A stretch of DNA of 64,000 bases from positions 310,001 to 374,000 of the forward strand of contig NZ_SPQQ01000005.1 of NCBI RefSeq assembly GCF_004766045.1, given 5' to 3'. The position numbers and the translations under genes were made by a program. Position 1 is the first letter of the stretch, and every line of letters starts with the position of its first letter. This document shows, piece by piece, positions 54,574 through 63,992 of this stretch. This DNA is from Desulfosporosinus fructosivorans. GTDB lineage: Bacteria > Bacillota > Desulfitobacteriia > Desulfitobacteriales > Desulfitobacteriaceae. The notes beneath the pieces are model-generated. The model made no database searches and was not told the origin of the DNA. It saw only the letters and a program-made list of their open reading frames with translations.

Positions 54574-56968
54574 CTGCGTCACCTCCCATGCCAATCAGGA
54601 GGCGCTCCGCTTCCCGAAATTCTATCTCGTCAACCTTTTGCCAAATTTCTCGCAGGCGTTCTATGGTATCCGTCCTGTGGGACAAAGCAATCATGCGTTC
54701 AAGCGCCGCAAGAGCGTCCGGCTGCCGGTTGTGTTTAAGCAGGATCAGCAGCTCATCCATACTGATACCGGTATTTTCTGTTTCAACCTGCCCGGCCGGA
54801 AGCTCATCAAGCTCTGCGACAAACTGTTTTAAACCTTCCTGCGCCCGGCTCCATTCATAGTACAGGACGGGCATCGTAAGTTCTAGATACGCATCGTTTT
54901 CCTCCATACACTGCTTTTCCACCTTGGCGGCAGTATCGGAAAGATTGACGGCTCCCACGGCTCTTGCCTTGCTTTTGAGGGAATGAACCGTAAATTTCAG
55001 GCTCTGCCAGTCTTTTTGTGCCTCAGCTTTCGCCGCTTCCCGCCTGCTCTTGTCGTAATTTTCCACAAAAAACACCGCCAGGTTTTTATACTGGAGCATA
55101 TCGCCGCTCAAATAGCCCAAACCCTCCGCCAGGTCTATGCCGTAAACAGCCGCATCCCGCGCGAGCTTATTCTTGATCTCAGGGGGGATCAAATTCTGTG
55201 CGCACCGGTTATTGACCGTTATCAGGTCTGCGGGAAGAAGCCCCATGAGCGTTTCCTCCAAATCCTTCCACATGATGGGTTTGGATAAGTATTTGATAAA
55301 CCCGGCATTCAGCAGGGTTTGCTTTACCCCGGCCACAACATTGGCGGTCAGGGCCACCACCGGCGTATCAAAGCCGGGGATTTCCTTCAAAGCGCGCAGG
55401 GTGTCGATACCGTCCATATCAGGCATCATATAATCTATTAGAATAACATGATAGCGTTTTTTCGTAACCGCCTTGATACATTCCTTTCCGCTTATGACCG
55501 TATCCACCCGCAGCAGTGTCCGGGAAAGCAGAGATTTTACGACCAGCAGGTTTTCCGCGCTGTCGTCCACCACAAGGACATTGCCGCCGGGCGCAATAAA
55601 GCTGCCTTCCCCTGCCGCTTCCTCTTTTGCCGTTGTCGTCCGCTTGTGGAGCGGCGTTTTATTGTGAACCTTTTGCGGAATCTCCACGGAAAAGACGCTG
55701 CCGTGGCCAAAGCGGCTTTTTACATCAATACGCCCCTGCATCAGACCGGTGAAATTTTTCGCTATGGCAAGACCCAGGCCGGTGCCTTCAATGTTCCGAT
55801 GGTTGGAGAGATCCACCCGGGTGAACGCATCAAACAGCAGGGCGATGTTTTCCTCTTTGATACCGATCCCCGTATCGGAAACCGATACGCAAAGCAGTAT
55901 TTCATCCGGTGCCTTTCCCGACTTTTGGGCGAAGGAAAGTATAACACCGCCCTGCTCCGTATACTTTGCCGCATTGCTTAAAAAGTTGACAACCACCTGT
56001 TTGATATGTAAAAAATCACCGGTCAGCCCGCAGGGCAGGCTTTCGTCAGCCTGAACCTTAAACCCAATACCGTGCCGGCTAACCCGTTCCATTCCGATCA
56101 TGGCAAGATCATCAATTAAATCCGCCGTCTGGTAATTTTCCGATACAATCTCCAGCTTCCCCGATTCGATTTTTGACATGTCCAGAATATTGTCGATAAG
56201 AGCCAGAAGGGTTTTGCCCGCGTTTTGGATATTCAGGCTGTAGTCTCTGATGCGCTCCGAGCCCCTTTCCCGCATAAGCACTTCGTTCATACCCAGCATG
56301 ACATTGATAGGGGTTCGGATTTCGTGGCTCATATTGGCGAGAAAATTGCTCTTTGCTTTGCTGAGCCGGAGCGCTTCCACTCGGGCGGCTTCAAGCTCCC
56401 GCTGCTGTTTGTTGTACATTCTGAAATGAATGTACAGGGTAACGCCCAGCGCAAGGCTGACACTGGAAAATCCGATGATGATGTCCGTTAAAAGTTCCTG
56501 TTCCGTTTGAAAAAAGCGGACGCTTTGGGGATACGCATACGCAGCCAGGCAGATTCCTATGTAGACCAGCATTTCTATGACGGCCATCACAATCATTTTT
56601 TTGCCTTCCAGCATAAAGACCGTAAATAAAACGGCAAACACAAAGAACGTAGGCATTCCACTGTGATAGCCTCCGCCGGTAAAAAACAAGACAGGGAAAA
56701 AGATCAGAAAGATGATAATCGTGGTGAACATGTAGCACTGCTGATATTTGCCGCTCTTGTAGGAGTAGTACAGCAGGCAGAACGCAAGCGCCGCAGCGAT
56801 CAGATTAGCCAGTATATTCCAAAATCCCACGTTTGTAAAAACACCCAATACCGACATCATGATACTAATCGTCATGCCCGCCGTTGCCAGTACGTTGAAC
56901 AGCCGCACACGGAAATCCAGCCGTTTGGCTAAAAATTTATCACTGATAAAGCGAAGAAATCTGATCAC
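54563..56968 (-). CDS. Hybrid sensor histidine kinase (HisKA-HATPase-REC-HPt)
   Basis: 801 residues, GTG start at 56968 after GAGAGGTG. Six membrane helices (about 25-185) form the sensor; HisKA ANMSHEIRTPINV (His near 215); N-box NFLSNAAKY, G boxes DTGIGIK and GTGLGLA; receiver ILIDYMMPDMDG near 520; HPt with HSLKSKARAVGA near 670. A phosphorelay chain ending in the LuxR-type regulator is implied. Ligand unknown. Confidence 0.92.
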   Translation of the reverse strand: MIRFLRFISDKFLAKRLDFRVRLFNVLATAGMTISIMMSVLGVFTNVGFWNILANLIAAALAFCLLYYSYKSGKYQQCYMFTTIIIFLIFFPVLFFTGGGYHSGMPTFFVFAVLFTVFMLEGKKMIVMAVIEMLVYIGICLAAYAYPQSVRFFQTEQELLTDIIIGFSSVSLALGVTLYIHFRMYNKQQRELEAARVEALRLSKAKSNFLANMSHEIRTPINVMLGMNEVLMRERGSERIRDYSLNIQNAGKTLLALIDNILDMSKIESGKLEIVSENYQTADLIDDLAMIGMERVSRHGIGFKVQADESLPCGLTGDFLHIKQVVVNFLSNAAKYTEQGGVILSFAQKSGKAPDEILLCVSVSDTGIGIKEENIALLFDAFTRVDLSNHRNIEGTGLGLAIAKNFTGLMQGRIDVKSRFGHGSVFSVEIPQKVHNKTPLHKRTTTAKEEAAGEGSFIAPGGNVLVVDDSAENLLVVKSLLSRTLLRVDTVISGKECIKAVTKKRYHVILIDYMMPDMDGIDTLRALKEIPGFDTPVVALTANVVAGVKQTLLNAGFIKYLSKPIMWKDLEETLMGLLPADLITVNNRCAQNLIPPEIKNKLARDAAVYGIDLAEGLGYLSGDMLQYKNLAVFFVENYDKSRREAAKAEAQKDWQSLKFTVHSLKSKARAVGAVNLSDTAAKVEKQCMEENDAYLELTMPVLYYEWSRAQEGLKQFVAELDELPAGQVETENTGISMDELLILLKHNRQPDALAALERMIALSHRTDTIERLREIWQKVDEIEFREAERLLIGMGGDAVGG

Positions 56969-57217
56969 ACAAACACCTCTCGAAAAGTAATAATTCTATA
57001 TGCATAAAATTGTATGGCGAAACATTTATAGAAGTTTTTATAAAATAATTATACCATTGTAGATTTCAGAAATATCATCTGGAACAAAATTAACAAAAAA
57101 TAGAACCTAAACCGTGCATCGATATACTTTGATCTTTACAGGTAAGCTCTATTTACAATATTTTCAACCTGTGAGAATATAGGTTAATTCTTACATACGC
57201 TTTCGGAGGTTGATTCC

Positions 57218-57520
57218 TTGATTGATTTTTACGCGCTTGGTTTATATTTACGAAACTGGCTTCTAATAATTGCTTGCTTTTTCCGTACAAGGTTGATGTC
57301 TAATTTTGCCAAAGACATGGAGATTTTAGCCCTTCGCAGCCAATTGTCCATCACTCAGCAGCAAATAATGAACGGTAAAATCTCCAAACCACAATTTACT
57401 CCCGCATTCCGACAGTTATGGAGATTCTTATCAACAACTCCTGCCTGATTGGCAGTCAGCTTTATTCCTTGTCAAACCAGAAACGGTTATTGGCTGGCAT
57501 CTGATTCCAACATCAGAATG
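57218..57520 (+). pseudogene. Degenerate integrase-type transposase
   Basis: 76 residues are open: FYALGLYLRNWLLIIACFFRTR, EILALRSQLSITQQQI and KPQFTPAFRQLW, the start of a known clostridial DDE transposase. Reading on, VKPETVIGWH appears in another frame at about 57472-57500, so several frameshifts broke it. Start TTG/ATG after GGAGG at 57208. Only about the first quarter survives. Confidence 0.75.
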
Positions 57521-58238
57521 CCTTTTTTTGTTGGCGTTTTAGGGTTTGATCGGTAATCTAAACATAGTATTTAATTGACTTATTGTTCTATTCCGACACC
57601 AGCCTTGCTTCAGATGATATTTTTGAAGGCTACAGGTTTTCTGAGGTGTGCGTGGATGGTTGGTTTTGATAACATACTTGGGTTCGGAAATGCCTGCCTT
57701 TTCAGCCTTAGCCCTTGCTTAAGAATTCCACCTTTCTTAATGATATGGATAAGTCTACCAAGCTGTTGCTTGCATCCAACGATATGAAGATTCTGCCGCC
57801 AAAAGTACAAAATGCAAATTATTGGCTTTGAACTATAGCAACAAGCAATGTGTTACAAATTATGTTACGTATGGACTGCAAAATATATAGAAATGATTGG
57901 TAGGGGGATTGGGGATTTAATAATAAACTCCTTTCCTCAAATCTCCCTTCGCAACTATCCCCAGTAGGTGTAGCATGGAAATCACCTACACTTGCGTAGG
58001 GGATGCCATCAGATCACTTGCTGCTTTGTGCCGGTATCGATGATCAGATGGCTGTTCTATTTAAATGGCGAAAGCCATCCAATAGCCAAGGGATAATATT
58101 TATTTGCCTTGGGCCATAAGCGATTCGGATAACTCTTCCTTAAATTACAATCGCAAAAAAATACCAAGCAATTATTACCTGGCACTTCGCATTTATAGTC
58201 TGTTATGTCATTAGGTGACCTGCCTGAGGATTGTCTTT
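57521..58238. other. Debris region
   Basis: No intact gene. A minus frame at 57610-57810 ends in HAHLRKPVAFKNII and looks like the end of a lost gene. The repeat at 58121-58154 matches 37255-37288. Confidence 0.4.
58121..58154. repeat. Mobile-element end relic, copy 2
   Basis: CGATTCGGATAACTCT and downstream bases match 37255-37288 at most positions; both contain TTATCCGAA in reverse, as do the ends of the 6358-6460 element. Confidence 0.4.
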
Positions 58239-58640
58239 TTATATTTCATCTGATTTAAGTTGTAGGCGTAGAGCAATAAAACTCATAATATGGTCTGCAT
58301 CTTCTATTGCTTGCCGCATATCACTTTCGGTTAGCTCAATCTCCATAGGGTAACGAGGCTGTACACCGTAAGCAGTCAGACGTATACAAAATTCCTCAAT
58401 TTCATCAAAGCCATCTGCCATTTTCCCGCACATTCTCCTTAGCAATCTTAAATCATGCGTTTTCGGCGGGTCAATATTCTTGTCAATTAGAAACCCTTTC
58501 AATATCTTTTCAGCCGATTGCTGGCAATGATAACATATGATCTCTAGTTTAAGTGGATGCAGCCCCAATAAATATTTTGCTGTTATCAAATCATCCTTGG
58601 CAAAATCACACCATGATTTGACTATGCTGTTCTTGTCCAT
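58239..58640 (-). CDS. HEPN domain protein (toxin or effector of MNT-HEPN pair)
   Basis: 133 residues, all helical HEPN fold: DFAKDDLITAKYLL, CYHCQQSAEKILKGFLI, then KTHDLRLLRR, where RNase HEPNs carry Rx4-6H; here the motif is imperfect, so RNase activity is not assured. ATG 58640 after GGGGTGAA, overlapping the MNT stop by 35 nt. Together they form the widespread MNT-HEPN toxin-antitoxin type. Confidence 0.85.
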   Translation of the reverse strand: MDKNSIVKSWCDFAKDDLITAKYLLGLHPLKLEIICYHCQQSAEKILKGFLIDKNIDPPKTHDLRLLRRMCGKMADGFDEIEEFCIRLTAYGVQPRYPMEIELTESDMRQAIEDADHIMSFIALRLQLKSDEI

Positions 58641-58953
58641 AGAGCTTCACCCCATCTCTGAAAATTGTTCTTTCAAGAGTAGGGAGTTGTTTTCGCTGGT
58701 TAAATTCACTTTCCTTGCCGACAATAATGTCTACTGCCCGAATATCCTTCCGACTGATCGCTCGACCAATTTTTTGCATGGCTTCGATAGGGCGCATACT
58801 CTCATCAGGGATAACCACATAAATATCAAAGTCACTATCATTATGAGTCGTTCCATAGACAAAAGAACCAAACAAGTATATTTCATTAACTATAATAGTA
58901 TCTAAAATGGCTTGCTTAATCGTTTCAAGCTCTTTACTTGCGGCAGCGTCCAT
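58606..58953 (-). CDS. MNT-type nucleotidyltransferase (antitoxin)
   Basis: 115 residues. LFGSFVYGTTHNDSDFDIYVV has the GSxxxG...SDxD site for Mg and NTP. In studied pairs this enzyme blocks the HEPN toxin by adding AMP to it. ATG 58953 after GAGGTG; a GTG at 58962 is less likely. First gene of the pair, overlapping HEPN. Confidence 0.87.
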   Translation of the reverse strand: MDAAASKELETIKQAILDTIIVNEIYLFGSFVYGTTHNDSDFDIYVVIPDESMRPIEAMQKIGRAISRKDIRAVDIIVGKESEFNQRKQLPTLERTIFRDGVKLYGQEQHSQIMV

Positions 58954-59013
58954 ATAAAACACCTCGATCTCAATACTATTGTTTTGTAAGTTTTCATTAT
59001 TCTAACGTAATCA

Positions 59014-59109
59014 TCATATCATGATATGGTATAAAAAGGTAATATGTTCAACTTTCCTTCTATGGTTCTCGCAGCACTTTTTAAATTTTTTGCCGCTGCC
59101 ACAAGGACA
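59014..59109 (-). pseudogene. SEC-C motif scrap
   Basis: CPCGSGKKFKKCCENH and ~16 codons more, ending in stop; the zinc-binding SEC-C tail of SecA or related proteins. A stop directly upstream closes the frame. Region 59110-59456 has no gene. Confidence 0.55.
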
Positions 59110-59456
59110 TTAATCATTATACCTATTTTACCACCGTCCTTATATCAAAATGAATAATATGCTCTGTCACACCGAAATATTAAATCAAAAAAGTTCGTAT
59201 CTATTTGACCCACCCTAAATGGCTACTCTAGTAGCAGTTCTCAAGTAATTTATTCTCTTTTTTTGCGGCGGCCAGAGCAATTTTCATTTCATCACCATTC
59301 AGCGAGGTAATAACTACCGATCTATATCCTCCATTATAATGCATTCTCATAATAATAATAAAATGTTCGTAAATTATATTTTGCATTATTTAAAATAGCA
59401 ATGCTTGTTGCAGCTGATATACAAATGTCGTTATTATTCGTTATTATTTGAAAATC

Positions 59457-59506
59457 TGGCTGTTTTGAGATTGACTAAGCTAGATTAGTCAATCTCAAAA
59501 CAGCCA
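59457..59506. terminator. Perfect 22-bp-arm hairpin
   Basis: TGGCTGTTTTGAGATTGACTAA and its exact inverse, loop 6, AT-rich flanks. Lies 60 nt after the truncated kinase gene. Confidence 0.7.
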
Positions 59507-59565
59507 ATTTTTAAAGGAAATAAACCTATACAGCTGCTACTTTTTTGTTGGGCTTTTAAGCCACA

Positions 59566-59925
59566 TCAATCTTTTTCCTTAGAACGGTCAATAATGATAC
59601 CATTTGAAGTCAGATGCGCAAACTCAATGAGTCTTTTGCCGCCTTCGGTGAAATCTCCACAGGCCACTACCACTTTTTCTTTCCCGCGTGGATCAGTATA
59701 GGTGAACAGGGTCTCCTGGGTTTTGAATCCGAGGGATGCAAAGATATGGCAGGCAAGGTATTCACTGATACATCCGTTGGTGTGACTCATGGTTTTATTG
59801 CGGCTTGGGATAGGCGGAAATTTAAGCATATAGCTATTGCCGTCATAAAGAATATTGATTTTATTCCCATTTGCCCCACCGTAAGCTCTGAATTTATTTA
59901 CTTCACACAATGTAAAATCAATCAT
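59566..59925 (-). CDS. CtkA/HipA-like kinase, C-terminally truncated
   Basis: 119 residues from ATG 59925 (RBS AAGGAGG); the longer frame to 59955 overlaps the upstream HTH gene. NKFRAYGGANGNKINILYDG and YMLKFPPIPSRNKTMS with TNGCISEYLACHIFASLG match the N-lobe of CtkA-like kinases; ETLFTYTDPRGKEKVVVACGDFTEGGKRLIEFAHL follows, then an unrelated tail. The family is ~300 residues, so the catalytic C-lobe is missing. Confidence 0.7.
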   Translation of the reverse strand: MIDFTLCEVNKFRAYGGANGNKINILYDGNSYMLKFPPIPSRNKTMSHTNGCISEYLACHIFASLGFKTQETLFTYTDPRGKEKVVVACGDFTEGGKRLIEFAHLTSNGIIIDRSKEKD

Positions 59926-60384
59926 TAATACCATCCTCCTTTCCCTCTGTGCCAAGATATTTTACACGTAGATAGCTTGCCTGTTCCTCAGTAATTAAGC
60001 CAGCCCAAAGGTCGGCATTAATGGCTCCATATAACTCATTCCACAAGCAGTCAAGATATAGCACCTGCTCCTTTTCGCCTTGCAAATAGTCTTTTTTGCT
60101 TTTTGGACACTCTCCGACAGCCCGGTTTCCAAGTAAGTTTTTATGTTTGGTTTCCCGGCGGCTGTGTTTTTTTCCGGCTCTGTTTCCATTGCCAACAGTT
60201 CCTCAATAGATAGACCAAGTGTTTTGGACAGTTTGGAAAGCGTTCCTGCGCCACATCGGTGCAAATGGGTTTTCCCGGAATAAATATCCGCGAGAGTTGC
60301 CCATGGAATCCCACTGATTTTCGATAAACGATAACGGGACATTTGCATATCATGCAAAAGCTGTTGTATTGTCATTTTTATCAC
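59918..60384 (-). pseudogene. HTH regulator, partner of CtkA-like kinase, frameshifted
   Basis: ATG 60384: HTH YRLSKISGIPWATLADIYSGKTHLHRCGAGTLSKL, a HipB-like regulator. In the zero frame it turns into a nonsense tail from about residue 97. One additional A in the A6 run (60092-60097) restores KKDYLQGEKEQVLYLDCLWNEL and continues to a stop at 59918-59920, overlapping the kinase start by 8 nt, as expected of a coupled pair (155 residues). Either a decayed gene or a read error. Confidence 0.65.
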
Positions 60385-60501
60385 CTAAATTTATTATATC
60401 GGTGTTCCGATATAGCGTCAAGGAAAGTTATAACACATAATTCAAATGGGATATCTCCTTTGCTTTACCCTTCACGTTGCAACAGCACTACACATTCTGT
60501 A

Positions 60502-60530
60502 TGCCTTGAGGATACAAAAAAGATGTCGTC
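60502..60530. repeat. Dispersed repeat, copy B (partial)
   Basis: TGCCTTGAGGATACAAAAAAGATGTCGTC matches the first half of copy A with one change. Otherwise 60385-60604 holds no gene. Confidence 0.55.
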
Positions 60531-60604
60531 AAGACCAATTATCTTAAAAGAGAAATTTAGACGAAGTTTAAATGGAATCATACTTTCTAAAAATATTTGA
60601 ACAC

Positions 60605-60636
60605 AAAAAACGGTGGATTAGCGATCCACCGTTTTT
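60605..60636. terminator. Strong bidirectional terminator
   Basis: AAAAACGGTGGAT / ATCCACCGTTTTT, 5-nt loop; serves the lipoprotein gene ending at 60738. Confidence 0.85.
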
Positions 60637-60737
60637 CAAAATGATTTAAAGTTGTTTCATATACCACTACCATGGCCTGGCACTAATTTTATTTATGAAC
60701 CGAAGACTTTTTAAAATATTTTAGTTCGATTATGGCC

Positions 60738-61877
60738 CTAGTCTGTAAAGTATAGCCCGTCGAAAACCTCACCGGCCGGAATACCCAGTTCCCGTACCTG
60801 TTGGAATCCTTCGACAGAAAACCATCCTTTTACGCCGTTCGCGGTAGTTGCATAACACCATTCCTTGTCATCACTGCCCACCAGCAGCAATTTATCTCCG
60901 GGTACCACACGAACCACCACCTCTTGACTGCCCGGAGCCGTGTAGAGGGTCAGCACTTTTTTGACTGTTACGTATTGTTCCTTGAAGGTTGACAGATAAA
61001 GCGGTTTTGCCACGTGTTCCAGCACATGCTGCTCATTGATGCGGTATTCATCGTCATAAAACCATGTTTGAAGTATCTGAAAACGCGTCTGGGCCATTAC
61101 TTTCCCGTCTCCGGGCAAGCGGCTGTAAGTTCCGCACAGGCCCTGAACCTGGCCCATCTCGATGATCTTCCCGCCCCCATAGGCATAAAAGGTAGTTCTA
61201 TAATCTTCACTGGGGCCATACTCCTGGACCGCAATTTCCTTTACGCCGTCCATAATGTCCAGGTCGACAATGGAAAAACCCTCTTCCACATTCGTACCAC
61301 TGTCATGGACGGTGGCACCGTTAATGGTCAGGGTGAAATCGCTTCCTTCCGACAGGCTGTACTGAATTTCTTCCGGCTTCCCATCCCCATCCAGGTCAAA
61401 ACGGGCATATTTCCCTAGGGGCAGTCCCTGGCTTTTTGCCGGTTCCTTCCGTGCTGTTTCATATCTTTCAATCAAGTCCACATTGTCTTTTTCAATGTCC
61501 GAGATTTCATTATTGAAAGCTGCATTTTTCGCATACCAGCTTTTAGCCCCGAAATACTTTTGCAATCCCTCATCCTTAAAGATATAGCCCTGTCTGGCGA
61601 AAATTTCATTTCTGGCAAGATATAGCAGGCGGTAATCCAGGTTACGGACATTTTCCTCTTTCAGCCGGGTTGAATCGCTGTCCTTAAAAATATAGCCTTC
61701 CTCTGCAGCCTCCGCTTTGTCCCCTTGTCCGCTTCCCGCATCGGCATTCATGCCGGCCGGGCTTTCTCCCGTCTGCAGACCGTTTGTGTCGGCCTTTCCC
61801 CCGCAGGCAGTCAGCCACAGCAGACTGGTGCAGCAGATGCAAGCCAGTACCCCCAGGGTTTTCTTCATCCCTTTCAT
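60738..61877 (-). CDS. Lipoprotein with YARHG and SH3-like domains
   Basis: 379 residues from ATG 61877 (GAGGGAAG upstream). Lipobox LWLTACG near residue 24. Near 80-120 a YARHG domain (LLYLARNEIFARQGYIFK .. LQKYFGAKSWY); middle part a beta-propeller-like FG-GAP unit (YARFDLDGDGKPEEIQY, with Ca-binding DxDxDG); C-terminal SH3-type module (LTLYTAPGSQEVVVRVVPGDKLLLV..). Surface lipoprotein of unknown role. Confidence 0.85.
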   Translation of the reverse strand: MKGMKKTLGVLACICCTSLLWLTACGGKADTNGLQTGESPAGMNADAGSGQGDKAEAAEEGYIFKDSDSTRLKEENVRNLDYRLLYLARNEIFARQGYIFKDEGLQKYFGAKSWYAKNAAFNNEISDIEKDNVDLIERYETARKEPAKSQGLPLGKYARFDLDGDGKPEEIQYSLSEGSDFTLTINGATVHDSGTNVEEGFSIVDLDIMDGVKEIAVQEYGPSEDYRTTFYAYGGGKIIEMGQVQGLCGTYSRLPGDGKVMAQTRFQILQTWFYDDEYRINEQHVLEHVAKPLYLSTFKEQYVTVKKVLTLYTAPGSQEVVVRVVPGDKLLLVGSDDKEWCYATTANGVKGWFSVEGFQQVRELGIPAGEVFDGLYFTD

Positions 61878-62126
61878 CTGACTTCCCTCTCCCCTCATGT
61901 ATCCATCCTGTATCCACAATTATTACGCTAATAAAAAACAAATTAAGCGGGTATATCGAATAGTAATAAAGTGATTTTACGACAATAATACTTGGACTAC
62001 AAGGTATTGAGATTATCCGTACCAATGTAAATAATGGCATATTTACTGTGAGGAATTAAGTAATGGTCGGTTAAGAATTGCTGCAGGCACAATGTACGTA
62101 GCGATTAAGAAAAATTTCCGTACTCC

Positions 62127-62157
62127 TCTGGTATCCCCTTGGCGGTGGGGTATTTTC
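62127..62157. repeat. Dispersed repeat, copy D (partial)
   Basis: TCTGGTATCCCCTTGGCGG matches the second half of copy A (TCTGGTATCCCCTTGACGG). Confidence 0.5.
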
Positions 62158-62518
62158 CTTGAATACTTGGATATTACCTTTCCACATTAGGTTTAAACTT
62201 TCGCAATATCTTCAAAATCACTCTTTTCTAAAGCATTATATGGTGAAGAAAGTTTGAAAAACCAGAATTAATCTGTTCAATCTTTGCCAGAGGCACTAAT
62301 CTCCATTCCTACTGACAATTATTAGAGTATCACAAGTTCAATCATTCTAGAATAACCTTCCCCTGTAACCTTTTATGTAAAAAACTCTCAAGAGTTGCTA
62401 TCCCTGTAATAAGAGGATATGTCATCTGTTTTATATTCTCCAGGGTCATGTAATTCCCAGCTACTATAATATGCCCCAAACGCTTTATACACATTCAAGC
62501 AAGCAAACCGATTCTGTA

Positions 62519-62588
62519 TGCCTTGAACGGTCAAAAAAGATGCCGCATGAAGCTGGCAGAGCCTTGGCGGCAAAGTATATTTATGAAA
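62519..62588. repeat. Dispersed repeat, copy C
   Basis: Aligned with copy A over 70 nt, e.g. TGCCTTGA, AAAGATG(C)CG, CCTTGGCGGCA and GTATATTTATGAAAA. Confidence 0.55.
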
Positions 62589-62733
62589 ATGCCACATAAA
62601 TGAAATACAAAAAAGCCTTAGTCATCAGTTTTTACCGCATATTTCATTGTTCAGATGGCAAATCTCTTTTCGTGTCATTATAAACAATATCCATATTTTT
62701 CTATCCTTTTTGCTAATATAAATCAACATAACA

Positions 62734-63357
62734 TCATGCACTGCGTATCGGATGCCGAAGCACTGTTTTCAACTTCTCCGGCGCTACCTTGCGGGGGTCG
62801 GAAATGTATATCTCGTGATGACGGCGGGTGTCGTCAATATCTATGATATAGCCGTTTTCTATGGCGAAACCGTCAAGCGCCGCTACCGTGGCAGGTTCAT
62901 CATCATACGAACCGATATGCATTACCTGAACGCATAAACCCTCGGTGATTGTTTTGAATTTTGCCTTTGATGTATCAATGCTCGGTTTTTTCTTGGCGAG
63001 GGCAGCCTTTGAGGCTTCGAAAATGTCCGCTGTTACGAAGTCAGGTTGTCGAATCACCATCGTCCATACAAATTTGCTCTTGTCACTTATCACTGCACCG
63101 CCGCCCCCGAAATCATCGTCAACACTCCAGAAGCCTTCAAGCGGCGGAACAACGTATTCCAAGATCGATTTGTTGCCCATCTTTATCGTGTAGGAAAACC
63201 CATACAGCAGTTCAACGGCAGCGGTATATTCCGCGCTCGTGTTCGGATCGCCTTTACCATCAACGGTGATAAACGTCATCTCCGGCACATTAATAATGGA
63301 TGGCGTGGTTTTTGGTTGGTATAAGTCTTTTTCGGTTTTCTTATAGTCAATCGGCAT
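62734..63357 (-). CDS. GyrI-like small-molecule-binding protein
   Basis: 207 residues, GyrI/effector-binding fold (DUF COG4832): TFITVDGKGDPNTS near the start, LYGFSYTIKMGNK, FWSVDDDFGGGG, GLCVQVMHIGSYDDEPATVA and HHEIYISDPRKVAPEKLKTVLRHPI at the end. ATG 63357 follows AGGAGG; the frame extends to 63381 without need. Probably binds hydrophobic drugs. The upstream gene end (GDALAQKTLNDRRVK in another frame) overlaps its start. Confidence 0.85.
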   Translation of the reverse strand: MPIDYKKTEKDLYQPKTTPSIINVPEMTFITVDGKGDPNTSAEYTAAVELLYGFSYTIKMGNKSILEYVVPPLEGFWSVDDDFGGGGAVISDKSKFVWTMVIRQPDFVTADIFEASKAALAKKKPSIDTSKAKFKTITEGLCVQVMHIGSYDDEPATVAALDGFAIENGYIIDIDDTRRHHEIYISDPRKVAPEKLKTVLRHPIRSA

Positions 63358-63423
63358 CGTCGCACCTCCTCTCTTTTTCAATCAGCGCCAGTGCAATCCT
63401 CAGGGCCTTTACCCGCCTGTCGT

Positions 63424-63645
63424 TTAGGGTCTTCTGGGCCAGAGCATCTCCGCGGGCAGCAGACCGCATAGTAATGAGGCTGTTCCCATGCCCAGAAGCC
63501 CCAGATGGACAACCGGGAACTTGCTTTTGATCGCGCTGAACTTTCCAAGGATGACGGCGCAGAGCATCATGCCGCCTGCATAGGCGAAATTGACCGCGCC
63601 TGCATGCCAGGCGTCGGCGCGGAAATAGTCGCTGGTCAACCTCAA
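63424..63645 (-). pseudogene. MFS transporter fragment
   Basis: 73 codons: DAWHAGAVNFAYAGGMMLCAVILGKF then LGLLGMGTASLLCGLLPAEM, the middle helices (about 7-8) of a known MFS efflux pump. No ATG, ends at a frame change; about five sixths of the carrier is missing. It starts at the stop of the DUF2200 gene, so it was probably joined by deletion. Confidence 0.6.
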
Positions 63646-63992
63646 CTCCTCAAAACCTTCTCCATTGGCTTGCCTTTTGCCAATTCGTCAACCAATTTGT
63701 CAAGCCAACGGATTTTCTGCATAAGCGGGTCATCGATTTTCTCTACGCGAACACCGCAGACTACTCCCGTGATTTTATCGGCGTTCGGGTTGATCTGCGG
63801 GGCTTTGCTAAAGAAGGTTTCGTAATCGACATTCTTCACAATTTGCGCTTGCAAACCAGAATCGTCATACCCCGTTAGCCAACAAATCACAGCATCAACC
63901 TCGAATTTGGTGCGCCCTTTGCGTTCCGCCTTTTTGACGAGTAGCGGGTAGACGCTCGAAAACGCCATCTTGTACACGCGCTCGTTTGTCAT
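63642..63992 (-). CDS. DUF2200 family protein
   Basis: 116 residues, whole length of the family. [73 protein letters not shown] and [21 protein letters not shown] are all family positions. Function unknown. ATG 63992 is close to the window edge; its ribosome site lies outside or in the last bases. Confidence 0.88.
   Translation of the reverse strand: MTNERVYKMAFSSVYPLLVKKAERKGRTKFEVDAVICWLTGYDDSGLQAQIVKNVDYETFFSKAPQINPNADKITGVVCGVRVEKIDDPLMQKIRWLDKLVDELAKGKPMEKVLRS

Larger units (their letters stand above)
61878..62733. other. 856-nt region without a supported gene
   Basis: Contains copies C and D of the dispersed repeat. The minus frame 62388-62597 is the repeat read in reverse and lacks a ribosome site. 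Confidence 0.4.

Noticed and set aside
56391..56738. Alternate frames in the hybrid kinase
   Set aside because: Shadows; the kinase frame holds all conserved motifs.
62388..62597. 69-codon minus frame
   Set aside because: It is the dispersed repeat read in reverse; no start signal.
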